From an uncultured Clostridia bacterium (GTDB lineage: Bacteria; Bacillota; Clostridia; Peptostreptococcales; Anaerovoracaceae): a stretch of DNA of 58,592 nucleotides. The stretch covers positions 1 through 58,592 of the forward strand of contig CAKQMV010000012.1 in NCBI GenBank assembly GCA_934255135.1. Reading direction: 5' to 3'. Both the position numbers and the translations under genes were made by a program. The stretch's first letter is position 1. Every line of letters begins with the position of its first letter. Below the pieces are notes generated by a model. The model was not told the origin of the DNA, did not search any database, and worked only from the letters and a program-made list of their open reading frames with translations. Shown here one piece after another: positions 52,201-58,592 of the stretch.

Positions 52201-52760
52201 TCTGGTCCTGCGAGACTCTCGAGTACCTCTTCCCGAGAGCCCACGCATCGGCGTACGTAATGATGTCGATTCGTATGGCGTGGTTCAAGGTTTATTATCC
52301 GCCTGAATTCTACGCAGCGTACTTTACTTCGAAGGTCGACAACTTCGATGCGGATGTTATAAACGGAGGAATTCCTGCAGTAGAGAAGCAGATGCAGGCG
52401 ATTGAGGAGCTCGGCGTAACTGCAACCACAAAGCAGAAAGACCAGCTTATCGTATACGAGATGATGTACGAGATGTTCTCAAGAGGTTTTGAGTTTGCAG
52501 AGCCATCGCTTGATTCTTCAATGCCTACTAACTTTCACGTTGTGGATGGCAAGGTAAAGCTGCCATTCCTGGCAATTAACGGAATCGGTAGAACAGCCGC
52601 GGAGTCAATCACAGAGGCATATAGTGAGAAGGACTTCTTCACACTTGACGATGTAAGAAAGAGAACAAAGCTCAGTCAGACAAACATTGATGACCTTATA
52701 AGACATGGAATGTTTAAGGATCTGCCAGAACGTGCGCAGATAAGTATTTTTGATTTGTAG
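49278..52760 (+). CDS. polC: DNA polymerase III PolC-type alpha subunit lacking the exonuclease insert
   Basis: At 1160 residues this is about 280 shorter than typical PolC (about 1440). Domains in order: N-terminal region, a glycine linker (GGGGYSGGGGYR), an OB domain (TIEGEVFRTESKPI), and a PHP domain with metal motifs HIHTKMSDNDG and ITDHG. The polymerase core has the Zn ligands CPECKW/CPKCG, PDIDLNF and HPGGIIVVP. In usual PolC an approximately 190-residue 3'-5' exonuclease (DxETTG) interrupts the PHP domain. Here GLEGYLYPDD continues within 25 residues to YHIILLAKTQEGLKNIYKLV, and no DxETTG occurs anywhere. The PHP residues look intact. Confidence 0.95.
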   Translation: MIKISEEILSIEELTKATGKKATELDMELSGVALERKTLALTIDIKLNFVLPRTLEILMKQRLKTRLGGIGQIRVNYIYSGVKIAKPAEDAPSGGGGYSGGGGYRRKDTYEPVSTNARGETIILGKDFNDIPISYDEAIERIADKGYVTIEGEVFRTESKPIKNNRVIYTILIAKKSRTFCIKMFLDEKKLADFEENLKDGDWIRVRGSAEFDTFDHLNVVMAKNVKKVHKEMKHDTYNNGKRVELHIHTKMSDNDGFNEIASVVNTAAAWGQPAVAITDHGVVQAFPDAAKAAGKLAKSGKEIKVIYGLEGYLYPDDGCIGEDGEIDIKKNRTYHIILLAKTQEGLKNIYKLVSYSHIDYYYKRPRIPRSVLNKHREGLIIGSACEAGELYQAVYKGASDEELLEIASYYDYLEIQPLANNQFMINEGMVSGRDELIRNNLKILEIGDRLGKPTVATTDSHYPDRESAIYRNIIMAGIGFKDTESDALYMRTTDEMMEEFSYLGDRAEEVVITNTNKIADMIDGDIRPVPKGKFPPKIEGAEEKLRQSCYDKCKSIYGDPIPEFILDRLDTELNSIISNGYAVMYVAAQLLVGKSMEDGYLVGSRGSVGSSFAATMAGITEVNPLPPHYVCPECKWHEFTKELDKYDCGFDMPERKCPKCGTRLHKDGLNIPFATFLGFKGDKEPDIDLNFAGEYQPIAHRFVGEIFGEKNVFKAGTVATIADKTAFGYVKHFVDEKGIPASRNDIDFLVKGCTGVKRTTGQHPGGIIVVPDDHEIYEFCPVQKPANKRDVDVITTHFDYHKIDENLLKLDILGHDVPQLIRHLQNMTDVEPMTIPLDDPKTISIFTSLDALEIKNPDYKFTHGTYGIPEFGTHFTRQMLDDIKPTTVSALIKMSGFSHGTNVWTGNAQDLIRQGTATVDEVISARDDIMNYLILKGVENSDAFRIMETVRKNRVLTEDDLKIMKDHGVPDWYIWSCETLEYLFPRAHASAYVMMSIRMAWFKVYYPPEFYAAYFTSKVDNFDADVINGGIPAVEKQMQAIEELGVTATTKQKDQLIVYEMMYEMFSRGFEFAEPSLDSSMPTNFHVVDGKVKLPFLAINGIGRTAAESITEAYSEKDFFTLDDVRKRTKLSQTNIDDLIRHGMFKDLPERAQISIFDL

Positions 52761-52825
52761 AAAGTGCTATGAGTTTTATTGAGGTTTGCTGAAGTTTACT
52801 GTAGATAATTAACAAAACTGCGATT

Positions 52826-53260
52826 CCTCAGAGCAGCAAGGTGAGCGCTGCGTTGAGCGAGAATTGAGCGAGAATTTAGCGTAGAGGAATCGGACTTATT
52901 TACCAAATCCTCTGCAGCATCGTAGAGGATGGGGACATTCTGATAGAATCCTCTACAGCATCGTAGAGGATGAGGTACTTTAATCAAAATCCTCTGCACG
53001 GTTTTCGTAGAGGGTGGGCTGATTACGGAGAACTCCTCTACGATTTGTAGTGTTAAACGTAGAGGAATATGCATGAATCATAGAATCCTCTACGGTTGTA
53101 ACGTTAAAATGGCCAAATTGTGCGTAGAGGATTTTGCAAGAAATAATGTTTTCTCTACGATTTTGCAGAGGATTTCCCCAAAACATATGAGTCCTCTACG
53201 ATCTTGCAGAGGAATCCACAGAAATCATGGATTCCTCTGTGTTGATGGATTGTAAAGAGG
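52826..53260 (+). repeat. palindrome array E (CCTCTAC/GTAGAGG family)
   Basis: Hairpins with arms CCTCTAC/GTAGAGG lie at 52909-52928, 52950-52969, 52991-53013, 53035-53065, 53087-53130, 53152-53171 and 53193-53212, that is 20-20-23-31-44-20-20. Every spacer is exactly 21 bases, including those to the outer hairpins 52826-52887 and 53234-53260. One 20-mer is CCTCTGCAGCATCGTAGAGG. The module order equals that of the GTCTGC arrays in the A/B/F orientation although the sequence is unrelated. A separate 38-base hairpin with CGGTATAG/CTATACCG arms follows at 53269-53306. No coding frame is supported in 52761-53418. Confidence 0.92.
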
Positions 53261-53418
53261 GTATGAAGCGGTATAGAGAAATATAGATTCTGATATTTCT
53301 ATACCGATGAGGATACCGATGTGGAGCGGCGCACCCCGGCGCCGGTGTCGCGTAACGTAAGTGTTGCCTGATGGGAGTGAGTCTTTGGAGACATAAAGAG
53401 AGTGAGAGAGTGAGAGTT

Positions 53419-54171
53419 ATGGAGCTAAAGGATTTTTTTAAGGAGAATAGCCGTGTGGCACTGGCTTTTTCGGGCGGCACTGATTCAGCATTTCTAATGT
53501 ATGCCGCAAAGGCCGCTGGTGCCGATGTCCATGCGTATTATGTGAAGACAGCTTTTCAGCCGCAGGTTGAGTACGACGAAGCGGTGAGTCTCGCACGTGA
53601 GATGGACTGTCCGCTGACGATTCTTACAGCGGACGTTTTGGCCGACGAGAGAATCAGATCCAATCCGTCGAACCGCTGCTATTATTGCAAAAAGGCGATT
53701 TTCTCTAAGATTGCTTCTGCTGCGACCGCGGATGGTTACGATATAATAATTGATGGTACGAATGCATCTGACAGCTATGATGACAGGCCTGGAATGAAGG
53801 CACTTGAGGAGCAGAAGGTGCTGTCACCACTTAGAATCTGCGACATTACCAAGGCCGAGCTTCGTAGGCTTTCTAAGGAAGCGGGCGTAAGAACATGGGA
53901 CAAGCCCTCGTATTCATGCCTCGCTACTAGAGTTAAGGCGGGGCTTGAGATTACTAAGGAGTGCCTTGAAAAGATTGAAGCGGCAGAGACTGTGCTTGAC
54001 AGAATCGGATTTAGAGATTACCGCGTGAGAACTGATGGAGTTGATGCGAGACTCGAGCTTACGAGCAAGGACATGCACCTCGCGCTGGAGCATAGAGCGG
54101 AGATTATCGGCGAACTTAAGAAGAATTTTGGCGTTATTGCTATGGGACTGGAGGCAAGAGACGATGAATGA
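53419..54171 (+). CDS. larE: LarE, ATP-dependent sulfur transferase for nickel-pincer cofactor
   Basis: ATG 53419 (MELKDFFKENSRVALAFSGG) is taken as the start because the family begins near the PP-loop; earlier in-frame ATGs lie in non-coding-looking sequence. The 250-residue protein has the PP-loop AFSGGTDSAFLMYAA, SNRCYYCKKAIFSKI and WDKPSYSCLATRVKAG. LarE supplies the two sulfurs of the nickel-pincer nucleotide, either from a sacrificial Cys or, in some bacteria, through an Fe-S cluster. The CxxC plus the Cys in SCLATR fit the cluster type, which is an inference. Confidence 0.93.
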   Translation: MELKDFFKENSRVALAFSGGTDSAFLMYAAKAAGADVHAYYVKTAFQPQVEYDEAVSLAREMDCPLTILTADVLADERIRSNPSNRCYYCKKAIFSKIASAATADGYDIIIDGTNASDSYDDRPGMKALEEQKVLSPLRICDITKAELRRLSKEAGVRTWDKPSYSCLATRVKAGLEITKECLEKIEAAETVLDRIGFRDYRVRTDGVDARLELTSKDMHLALEHRAEIIGELKKNFGVIAMGLEARDDE

Positions 54172-54913
54172 TACAAGAAAACTACTTGAACAGGTAAAGC
54201 TTGGTGACGTGTCGATTGAAGAGGCACTTCTGGAACTTAAGAAGAAGCCATATGAGGACATCGGCTACGCGAAGCTCGACCTTCACAGGAAGACTATGCA
54301 GGGCGCGTCCGAGGTGGTTTATGGTTCTGGCAAAACGGCGGAGCAGATCATCGGAATCGTCAAGGCTTTTGAGGGTGACGGGGAGAAGAATGTCCTCATT
54401 ACAAGACTCGATCCCGAGAAGGCCGCGAAGGTTATGGAGTCATGCGAGATGACTTATTACAATGAAGGTAGAATAGGAATCGTTGGGGCAAAAGCTACGC
54501 CAGGCGGCATTGGCAAAATCGTCATTGCTACTGGCGGTACCAGTGACATCCCGGTTGCCGAGGAGGCTGCACTTACTGCGGAGTTTCTTGGTAATGAGGT
54601 TCTGAGACTTTATGATGTTGGTGTTGCAGGCCTTCACAGAGTTCTCGATAACCTTGACTATATCGCTGAGGCGAGCGTTATTGTTGCGATTGCAGGAATG
54701 GAGGGCGCACTTGCGAGTGTTGTCGGCGGAATTGCGGACTGCCCGGTAATAGCAGTGCCTACAAGCGTTGGATACGGCGCATCTTTTGGCGGTGTGTCGG
54801 CACTTCTTTCGATGCTCAATTCATGTGCCAGCGGAGTTTCTGTTGTTAATATTGACAATGGTTTTGGCGCAGGCTATCTTGCAAGTATGATTAATCACAT
54901 GGGGGACAGATAA
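54164..54913 (+). CDS. larB: LarB, carboxylase/hydrolase for nickel-pincer cofactor
   Basis: The 249-residue protein starts MNDTRKLLEQVKLGDVSIEE at 54164, overlapping larE by 8 bases. The C-terminal half resembles PurE-like (AIR carboxylase) folds, with IVIATGGTSDIPVAEEAALT, VIVAIAGMEGALASVVGGIA and TSVGYGASFGGVSALLSML. LarB carboxylates nicotinic acid adenine dinucleotide and releases AMP, the first step of the cofactor pathway. Its stop overlaps larC by one base. Confidence 0.93.
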   Translation: MNDTRKLLEQVKLGDVSIEEALLELKKKPYEDIGYAKLDLHRKTMQGASEVVYGSGKTAEQIIGIVKAFEGDGEKNVLITRLDPEKAAKVMESCEMTYYNEGRIGIVGAKATPGGIGKIVIATGGTSDIPVAEEAALTAEFLGNEVLRLYDVGVAGLHRVLDNLDYIAEASVIVAIAGMEGALASVVGGIADCPVIAVPTSVGYGASFGGVSALLSMLNSCASGVSVVNIDNGFGAGYLASMINHMGDR

Positions 54914-56259
54914 TGAAGACTCTTTATATAGATTGCGGAATGGGTGCGGCTGGCGACATGCTGACTGCGGCTCTTGTAGAGCTTACTGGTGACAGAGATG
55001 CGGCTACAGCTAAGCTTAATGCGCTTGGAATTCCTGGCGTGCATTTTGAGGCGGAGAATTCTGTGAAGTGCGGAATTACAGGCACTCATATGAGAGTTCT
55101 TGTAAATGGTGAGGAGGAGGAGTCTCACGACCACCATCATCATCACCATGACCATGAGCATGAGCATCATCATCACGATCACGATCACGATCATGACCAT
55201 GATCACCACCATGATTATGACCACGAACATGAGCATCATCATCACGATCACGAACATCACCATCATGACCATGACCACCACCATGATCACGGCCACGAGC
55301 ACCACCATTCACACAATGGAATGCACGAAATCGAGCACATTATTTCACATATCAATGCGAGCGATAACGTTAAGAAATCGGTTGCAGACGTATATCGCCT
55401 GATTGCAGAGGCTGAGAGCAAGGCTCACAACCAGCCTGTTGATAAGGTTCATTTCCATGAGGTTGGCGCAATGGACGCAGTTGCAGACGTTGCGGCAGTC
55501 TGTACACTGATCGAGATGATCGGACCGGACAGAATCGTAGCATCACCAATCCACGTCGGAGCGGGAAGCGTGAAGTGCGCACACGGTATTTTGCCCGTGC
55601 CAGCGCCAGCAACTGCTCACATCTTGAAGGGTGTTCCGACATATGGCGGTGCGATCGATGGAGAGCTTTGCACACCAACAGGCGCGGCGCTTATCAAGTA
55701 TTTTGCAGACGAGTTCGGAAGCATGCCTGAGATGATCGTGGACGAAATCGGCTACGGAATGGGAATGAAGGACTTCGAGGCGGCAAACTGCGTGAGAATG
55801 ATGCTCGGCGAAAACAAGACTGAGGATGGCATTGACTACATTTATAAGCTAGAATGTAACATCGATGACATGACAGCAGAGGACTACGCTTTTGCAACAG
55901 AGAAGCTGCTTGCGGCAGGCGCACTTGACGTCTATACAACTTCGATCATGATGAAGAAAATGAGACCTGGCTTTATGCTGACAGTACTCGCAAGCGAGGC
56001 CGACAGGGAACGCATGGCTTCTGAAATCTTTCGTCATACAACAACGATCGGAATTCGTGAAGAGAAGGTAAGAAGATATGTTCTTGACCGCAAGAATGTT
56101 ACTTATAGCACATCCCGCGGTGAGGTTAGGGCAAAAGAGGTTTCAGGCTACGGAACATCCCGTCGCAAGCTTGAGTTTGATGATGTAGCAAAGCTTGCGG
56201 AAGCTTGTGAATCATCAATTCGCGAGGTAAGAGAAAGCCTCTCAAAAGAACTTAACTAA
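54913..56259 (+). CDS. larC: LarC, nickel insertase, with long histidine-rich insert
   Basis: The 448-residue protein has the LarC features MKTLYIDCGMGAAGDMLTAA, VHFHEVGAMDAVADVAAVC, VPAPATAHILKGVPTYGG, and the C-terminal domain ECNIDDMTAEDYAFATEKLL. It inserts Ni into the dithiolated cofactor using CTP. Residues about 72-134 are nearly all His, Asp and Glu, about 37 of them His. LarC homologues often have a His-rich loop, but this one is long and very pure. It is a single frame, not the split larC1/larC2 of Lactobacillus. No lactate racemase (LarA) gene is in the window. Confidence 0.95.
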   Translation: MKTLYIDCGMGAAGDMLTAALVELTGDRDAATAKLNALGIPGVHFEAENSVKCGITGTHMRVLVNGEEEESHDHHHHHHDHEHEHHHHDHDHDHDHDHHHDYDHEHEHHHHDHEHHHHDHDHHHDHGHEHHHSHNGMHEIEHIISHINASDNVKKSVADVYRLIAEAESKAHNQPVDKVHFHEVGAMDAVADVAAVCTLIEMIGPDRIVASPIHVGAGSVKCAHGILPVPAPATAHILKGVPTYGGAIDGELCTPTGAALIKYFADEFGSMPEMIVDEIGYGMGMKDFEAANCVRMMLGENKTEDGIDYIYKLECNIDDMTAEDYAFATEKLLAAGALDVYTTSIMMKKMRPGFMLTVLASEADRERMASEIFRHTTTIGIREEKVRRYVLDRKNVTYSTSRGEVRAKEVSGYGTSRRKLEFDDVAKLAEACESSIREVRESLSKELN

Positions 56260-56286
56260 CTATCTATCTAACGGAACAGAGGAAAA

Positions 56287-56946
56287 ATGATTAAAGGAAT
56301 TGTATTTGATGTAGATGGCGTAATACTCGACTCAATGTGGATATGGCGCGAGGTTATGAGAAGATTTTTCTCGCATTATAATGTTGAGGCTGAGGTCAAT
56401 ATTATGGATAAGATTGTCCAGATGAATTTTGACGAGTCATCAAATTATATAAAGGATCACTACAAGATTCCGCGAACACCCGAGGAGATTCTCGAAGAGA
56501 TTTTCGCTATCACAAGAGATTTCTACGATAACGAAATCGAGCTCAAACCTGGTGTTCTGAATTACCTCAATGAATTCAAAAAGCGCGGCATCAGGATGGC
56601 TGCGGCTACAGCAAGTGACAGAAGCTACATCGAAGCGGGATTTAAGAGGCTTGGAATCTATGACTTTTTTGACAGCATTATGACGACAAGAGAGCTTGGC
56701 GTTGCGAAGACTGAACCGACAATTTACCTTAAGTCTGCAGAGGCTATCGGTGCGGGACCAGATGAATTTGTGGTATTTGAGGATGCGCTCTATGCAATCG
56801 ACACGTGTCACAAGGCCGGAATCAAGGTTGTTGCCGTCTACGATGCCAAAAGCGAGTCTGATGAGGCCGAAATTCGCCGCAAATCCGATCTTTATCTTGA
56901 AAATTATGATTCTTTTGATTTATTTTTGTCACACTTCAATCTATAA
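56287..56946 (+). CDS. HAD-family phosphatase (beta-phosphoglucomutase-like)
   Basis: The 219-residue protein has HAD motif I at the N-terminus (IVFDVDGVILDSMWIW), motif II (MAAATASDRSYIEAGFKRLG), the Lys of motif III in GVAKTEPTIYLKSAEAIG and motif IV (FVVFEDALYAIDTCHKAGI). The helical cap between motifs I and II places it in subfamily I. The substrate is unknown. It lies 27 bases after larC and may share its transcript. Confidence 0.88.
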   Translation: MIKGIVFDVDGVILDSMWIWREVMRRFFSHYNVEAEVNIMDKIVQMNFDESSNYIKDHYKIPRTPEEILEEIFAITRDFYDNEIELKPGVLNYLNEFKKRGIRMAAATASDRSYIEAGFKRLGIYDFFDSIMTTRELGVAKTEPTIYLKSAEAIGAGPDEFVVFEDALYAIDTCHKAGIKVVAVYDAKSESDEAEIRRKSDLYLENYDSFDLFLSHFNL

Positions 56947-56981
56947 TTAAGTATAGTACTTAATTAAAGGAGGACGCCTCT

Positions 56982-58157
56982 ATGAGACAGAAAACTAAGA
57001 AATTCATATCTCTCTTTCTTTCACTGGCGCTAGTTCTGGGTCTGTCGTCGGCTACTATGACCGGCTGCAGCAAGAAGACTGCCGAGAAGCCTGAGAGAGT
57101 TTACAACAGACTGAATGGTGACGATAAGGACACTGCTGAGGGCGAGAGATCTGTAGCTATCGTTGTTGAGAATACAACTGCGGCAAGACCTCAGTGGGGA
57201 ATCAATGACGAGGAGTATTCACCTGACATCATCCTTCAGGGTGAGGTTGAGGGAGGAATCACAAGAATGCTCTGGTTCTATTCAGATATGACTAAGATTC
57301 CTGAGCAGGTTGGACCACTTAGAAGTGCAAGACCTCCATTCATCAAGTTCTCTGAGCTATTTGACTCAGTATTTATTCACTGGGGTCAGAGCCACACTTC
57401 AGATGGCTACATCGGTGCAAATACTGTTTTCAGAGAGGATAAGGTTGATCACATCAATCAGATGTCTTTCAATGATGAGGTAGGCCTCTACGGAAGAGAT
57501 ACTTCAAGAGGAGTTTCTTCTGAGCACACTGGATACCTTGTAGGAAGTAAGGTTAAGGATGCAATCTCAGCATGTGATTTTAGCGATAAGTCTGATTACA
57601 AGGGACTTACTTTTGCTGCTAAGACTGGCGATATGGGCAAGGACACTTGCGGCAGTCTGAACCTAAAGTGGTCTGACAGAACTGAGAGCATCGACTGGAA
57701 GTACAACGAAGATGACAACAAGTATCATTCAAGCAATTTTGATACTGACGTTGCAAGAGATAATCTGATTGTTCTTTACGATGAGACTGAGTACCAGACT
57801 AAGTCGAACTATCAGGGTGCCGGCGGCGCTGTTACTTACTGCGACTACAAGCTAAACGGCGGCAAGGGTTATGTAATTTCTAACGGCACAAAGTGCGAGA
57901 TAACTTGGGCTGTTGAGGATGGCAACCTTGTTCTTAGACATCTTCTGACTGAGAAGCAGAAGGAAGAGCAGAAGGCTCGCGAGAAGGAAGCTAAGGAAAA
58001 TGACGAAGAAGCAGTACCAGTACTTGGTAAGGTTGTAAAGCTGAACCCTGGTAAGTCATGGATCGGCTGGATCTCAGACAATAACGGCGGCAAAATTTCT
58101 ACAACTTCATATGAGAAGAAGGTAGAGAAGGAAGATAAGGAAGAGTCGGCGGAATAG
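56982..58157 (+). CDS. DUF3048-domain lipoprotein (YerB-like)
   Basis: AAAGGAGG upstream supports ATG 56982. The 391-residue protein has a lipoprotein signal (KKFISLFLSLALVLGLSSAT, lipobox MTGC) and then the DUF3048 features VAIVVENTTAARPQWGI, DIILQGEVEGGITRMLWFYS, GPLRSARPPFI and FIHWGQS. The C-terminal part (YCDYKLNGGKGYVISNGTKC, GKVVKLNPGKSWIGWI) is the family's second domain. Function in B. subtilis YerB is unknown. A perfect terminator follows. Confidence 0.9.
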   Translation: MRQKTKKFISLFLSLALVLGLSSATMTGCSKKTAEKPERVYNRLNGDDKDTAEGERSVAIVVENTTAARPQWGINDEEYSPDIILQGEVEGGITRMLWFYSDMTKIPEQVGPLRSARPPFIKFSELFDSVFIHWGQSHTSDGYIGANTVFREDKVDHINQMSFNDEVGLYGRDTSRGVSSEHTGYLVGSKVKDAISACDFSDKSDYKGLTFAAKTGDMGKDTCGSLNLKWSDRTESIDWKYNEDDNKYHSSNFDTDVARDNLIVLYDETEYQTKSNYQGAGGAVTYCDYKLNGGKGYVISNGTKCEITWAVEDGNLVLRHLLTEKQKEEQKAREKEAKENDEEAVPVLGKVVKLNPGKSWIGWISDNNGGKISTTSYEKKVEKEDKEESAE

Positions 58158-58196
58158 GATTAGTCGGCGGATAATAAATTAATAACAGATAAGAGA

Positions 58197-58224
58197 AACC
58201 CGGAGCTCGAGCTCCGGGTTTTGT
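58197..58224 (+). terminator. rho-independent terminator
   Basis: AACCCGGAGCTC and GAGCTCCGGGTT form an uninterrupted palindrome followed by TTG. The next 125 bases hold no gene that I can support. Confidence 0.8.
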
Positions 58225-58349
58225 CTTCTGACAACACTATCTACCTTAACCTTAATGATACAATTGACGTAAACGGTAAACTATCCGTGCGTAGAAAAAC
58301 CTCCCGGAAATCTCTAGAATTACCTTAATGGTATTCTTGATGATCCATA

Positions 58350-58517
58350 TTCCCTATAAAAGCTATCATATTACATGTGTGGGATTGGGCTAGGCGTAGT
58401 TGGGTGTAATTGGGCGGTATAGAATACAACACTTTCTTAATCTGTCTATACCAACCGGTATAGACAAACACGCATTTTGAAAATCTCTCTACCAAGGGGT
58501 AGAGAACATACTGTTTT
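58350..58517. repeat. palindrome array H (TCTATACC/GGTATAGA family), interrupted
   Basis: TCTATACCAACCGGTATAGA (58445-58464) and TCTCTACCAAGGGGTAGAGA (58486-58505) are perfect 20-base palindromes 21 bases apart. A GGTATAGA arm ends at 58423, exactly 21 bases before the first of them; its 5' partner is degenerate, possibly TTCCCTATA near 58350 (a 74-base unit). On the right the expected next hairpin (58527) is missing because another element begins at about 58518. Confidence 0.75.
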
Positions 58518-58592
58518 TGAGGTGCACCCCAAAAAGTAGAGTCATAAAAAAGATGATATACTACAAATAACATGGAGGTGCGAAATGGATAG
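58518..58592 (+). mobile_element. left end of a probable IS3-family insertion sequence (cut by window edge)
   Basis: TGAGGTGCACCCCAAAAAGT beginning at 58518 resembles terminal inverted repeats of IS3-family (IS150-like) elements, which start TG and contain CCCCAAAA. A ribosome site (GGAGGTG, 58574-58580) precedes ATG 58585, which would begin the first transposase frame (orfA). Only three codons are visible, so the family is inferred. The element breaks palindrome array H inside a spacer. Confidence 0.5.

Noticed and set aside
53269..53306. Hairpin with CGGTATAG/CTATACCG arms as part of array E
   Set aside because: It is only 8 bases from the last array E hairpin rather than 21, and its arms belong to the array H type; it may be a stray unit.
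54895..55312. Minus-strand frames rich in Val/Met or Gly/Asp opposite larC
   Set aside because: They are the antisense of the histidine-codon run and have no independent support.

Overview
The window looks like a chromosomal segment of a low-to-mid-GC anaerobic Firmicute of class Clostridia. The evidence is a PolC-type replicase, KtrAB, RNase Y, a ribonucleotide-reductase repressor NrdR, an infC-rpmI-rplT operon with an AUU-started infC, and the order pyrH-frr-uppS-cdsA-dxr-rseP-ispG-polC. A relative of the Mogibacterium/Anaerovoracaceae group is my guess; nothing here proves the genus.

Layout. 1-3.1 kb: decaying methyltransferase genes, then the KtrBA potassium channel. 3.1-6 kb: an ornithine-cyclodeaminase-family gene, a Lin0512-family gene and a PD-(D/E)XK-like gene behind a hairpin-rich leader. 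6.3-19.5 kb: an accessory zone with five copies of a palindrome array. Between the copies lie a secreted FN3/cysteine-peptidase-like protein, the hairpin nuclease SbcDC, a membrane protein plus XRE regulator, small proteins, and a NitT/TauT-type ABC transporter. 19.6-28.4 kb: a macrodomain protein, a diguanylate cyclase with an HD hydrolase, a type I toxin-antitoxin locus, a flavodoxin, an odd tRNA-Thr, and a V4R/GGDEF/nucleotidyltransferase/hybrid-kinase cluster. 28.4-52.8 kb: dense housekeeping genes for translation initiation, nucleotide and peptidoglycan metabolism, RNA turnover, tRNA thiolation, isoprenoid and phospholipid synthesis, and replication. 53.4-58.2 kb: nickel-pincer cofactor genes larE-larB-larC, a HAD phosphatase and a DUF3048 lipoprotein. 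The right edge is another palindrome array interrupted by what looks like an IS3-family end.

The main discovery candidate is the palindrome-array system. Eight intergenic loci (A 6.3, B 8.2, C 13.0, D 13.7, F 19.0, G 33.8, E 52.8 and H 58.4 kb) consist of inverted repeats whose boundaries are separated by 21 nt. In the seven-hairpin core of arrays A-F, 35 of 36 spacers that I measured by hand are exactly 21 nt; the other is 20. Hairpin lengths follow a fixed order, 20-20-44-31-44-20-20. Array E keeps this order (one 44 becomes 23) although its arms are an unrelated sequence (CCTCTAC/GTAGAGG instead of GTCTGC/GCAGAC). Arrays G (TTTCAG/CTGAAA) and H (TCTATACC/GGTATAGA) use yet other arms with the same 21-nt spacing. 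The geometry is therefore conserved while the arm sequence is replaced coherently across a whole array. I know of no described element with these properties. No cas genes are present.

Other points of interest are a PolC without the usual exonuclease insertion, a ThrS without the TGS domain, a LarC with a histidine-rich insert of about 60 residues, and a MurE-like ligase lacking the usual DNP(R/A) motif. All coordinates and motifs were read by eye; no database search was run.
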